Source: Parvibaculum sp046297875 (GTDB lineage Bacteria > Pseudomonadota > Alphaproteobacteria > Parvibaculales > Parvibaculaceae). From it: DNA of 64,000 bases. Where the stretch lies: the NCBI RefSeq assembly GCF_046297875.1, contig NZ_JBKBHD010000001.1, forward strand, positions 496,001-560,000, in the 5' to 3' direction. Numbering within the stretch: position 1 is the stretch's first letter; each line of letters begins with the position of its first letter. This document shows, one piece after another, positions 63,869-64,000 of the stretch. Under the pieces are notes generated by a model that worked only from the letters and a program-made list of their open reading frames with translations, was not told the origin of the DNA and did not search any database. A program made the translations under genes and the position numbers.

Positions 63869-64000
63869 TCACGCGGCGATAATCCGCTCCACCGCCCTTG
63901 CCTTCAATGCCAGTTTTCCATCGCCATTGGTGAAGGTGGCCTCCACATAGGCCTGCGTCTTCGAGACGTTCACGACATGGCCTTCGCAGGCGAGGATGCC
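63869..64000 (-). CDS. PaaI-family thioesterase, C-terminal fragment (runs off the window)
   Basis: The last 43 residues of a hotdog-fold protein: GILACEGHVVNVSKTQAYVEATFTN, then GKLALKARAVERIIAA at the end. The GxVVxVSKTQAYVEA strand pattern is that of PaaI/YbgC-type acyl-CoA thioesterases. The N-terminal catalytic part lies beyond base 64000, so the active site cannot be checked. Confidence 0.7.
   Translation of the reverse strand, partial: GILACEGHVVNVSKTQAYVEATFTNGDGKLALKARAVERIIAA

Overview
The window is about 63% GC and reads as the chromosome of an alphaproteobacterium of the Rhizobiales type. Support comes from an rpmH-rnpA-yidC-engB-argB block, an ileS-lspA-DUF3035-M16-M16 block, the alphaproteobacteria-associated families DUF1036, DUF2336 and DUF3035, a short (444 aa) Pgi, a tamAB pair, and GC-rich REP-like palindromes between genes. 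The mix of envelope housekeeping genes with alkyl-sulfatase, sulfatase, acyl-CoA ligase and flavin mono-oxygenase genes fits a surfactant/hydrocarbon degrader such as Parvibaculum. That genus assignment is an inference from gene content, not a database match.

Layout. 0-2.6 kb: phosphate starvation genes (phoR, then pstS behind its own Pho box). 2.7-6.3 kb: an SDR, a candidate structured small RNA with a strong terminator, an alpha/beta hydrolase, a GFA-type zinc protein, palindromic repeats and a TetR regulator. 6.3-8.7 kb: a Cu(I)-type P1B ATPase. 8.8-14.9 kb: tamA-tamB, exporting proteins to the outer membrane, followed by a small secreted protein. 15.2-17.9 kb: an isolated [2Fe-2S] ferredoxin, a ferritin-like diiron protein and a PAS-PAS protein, preceded by three direct repeats. 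17.9-20.8 kb: a medium-chain reductase and an alkyl-sulfatase-type metallo-beta-lactamase protein. 21.1-23.2 kb: exbB-exbD-tonB.

23.2-33.0 kb is a divergent catabolic island. The minus arm encodes a Zn-alcohol dehydrogenase, an SDR and an APH-type kinase. The plus arm encodes a TetR regulator, a class A flavin mono-oxygenase, an NTF2-like protein, a second small-molecule kinase, an acyl-CoA ligase and a Baeyer-Villiger-type mono-oxygenase. A nitronate mono-oxygenase-like protein and a membrane-anchored sulfatase follow to 35.9 kb. The combination suggests oxidation of an alcohol or cyclic ketone to a lactone or hydroxy-acid, CoA activation, and possibly phosphorylation of a hydroxyacyl-CoA.

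36.2-39.8 kb: a tiny membrane protein with a collagen-like tail, tRNA-Arg(ACG), and divergent P1-family peptidase and gamma-glutamyltransferase genes. 39.8-44.5 kb (minus strand): TVP38-type membrane protein, disulfide oxidoreductase, orphan histidine kinase and glucokinase. 44.7-49.0 kb: ribosome/RNase P/membrane insertase block plus argB. 49.0-53.9 kb: a DUF1036-PG-binding-DUF1036 secreted protein, a DUF2336 protein, a pyrimidine 5'-nucleotidase-like HAD protein and mutL. 54-62.3 kb (minus strand): pgi, an M16 protease pair, a DUF3035 lipoprotein, lspA and ileS. 62.5-64 kb: a periplasmic PheC-like dehydratase, a GIY-YIG protein flanked by inverted palindromic repeats, and the 3' end of a PaaI-type thioesterase gene. 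No CRISPR array, prophage or transposase gene was seen.
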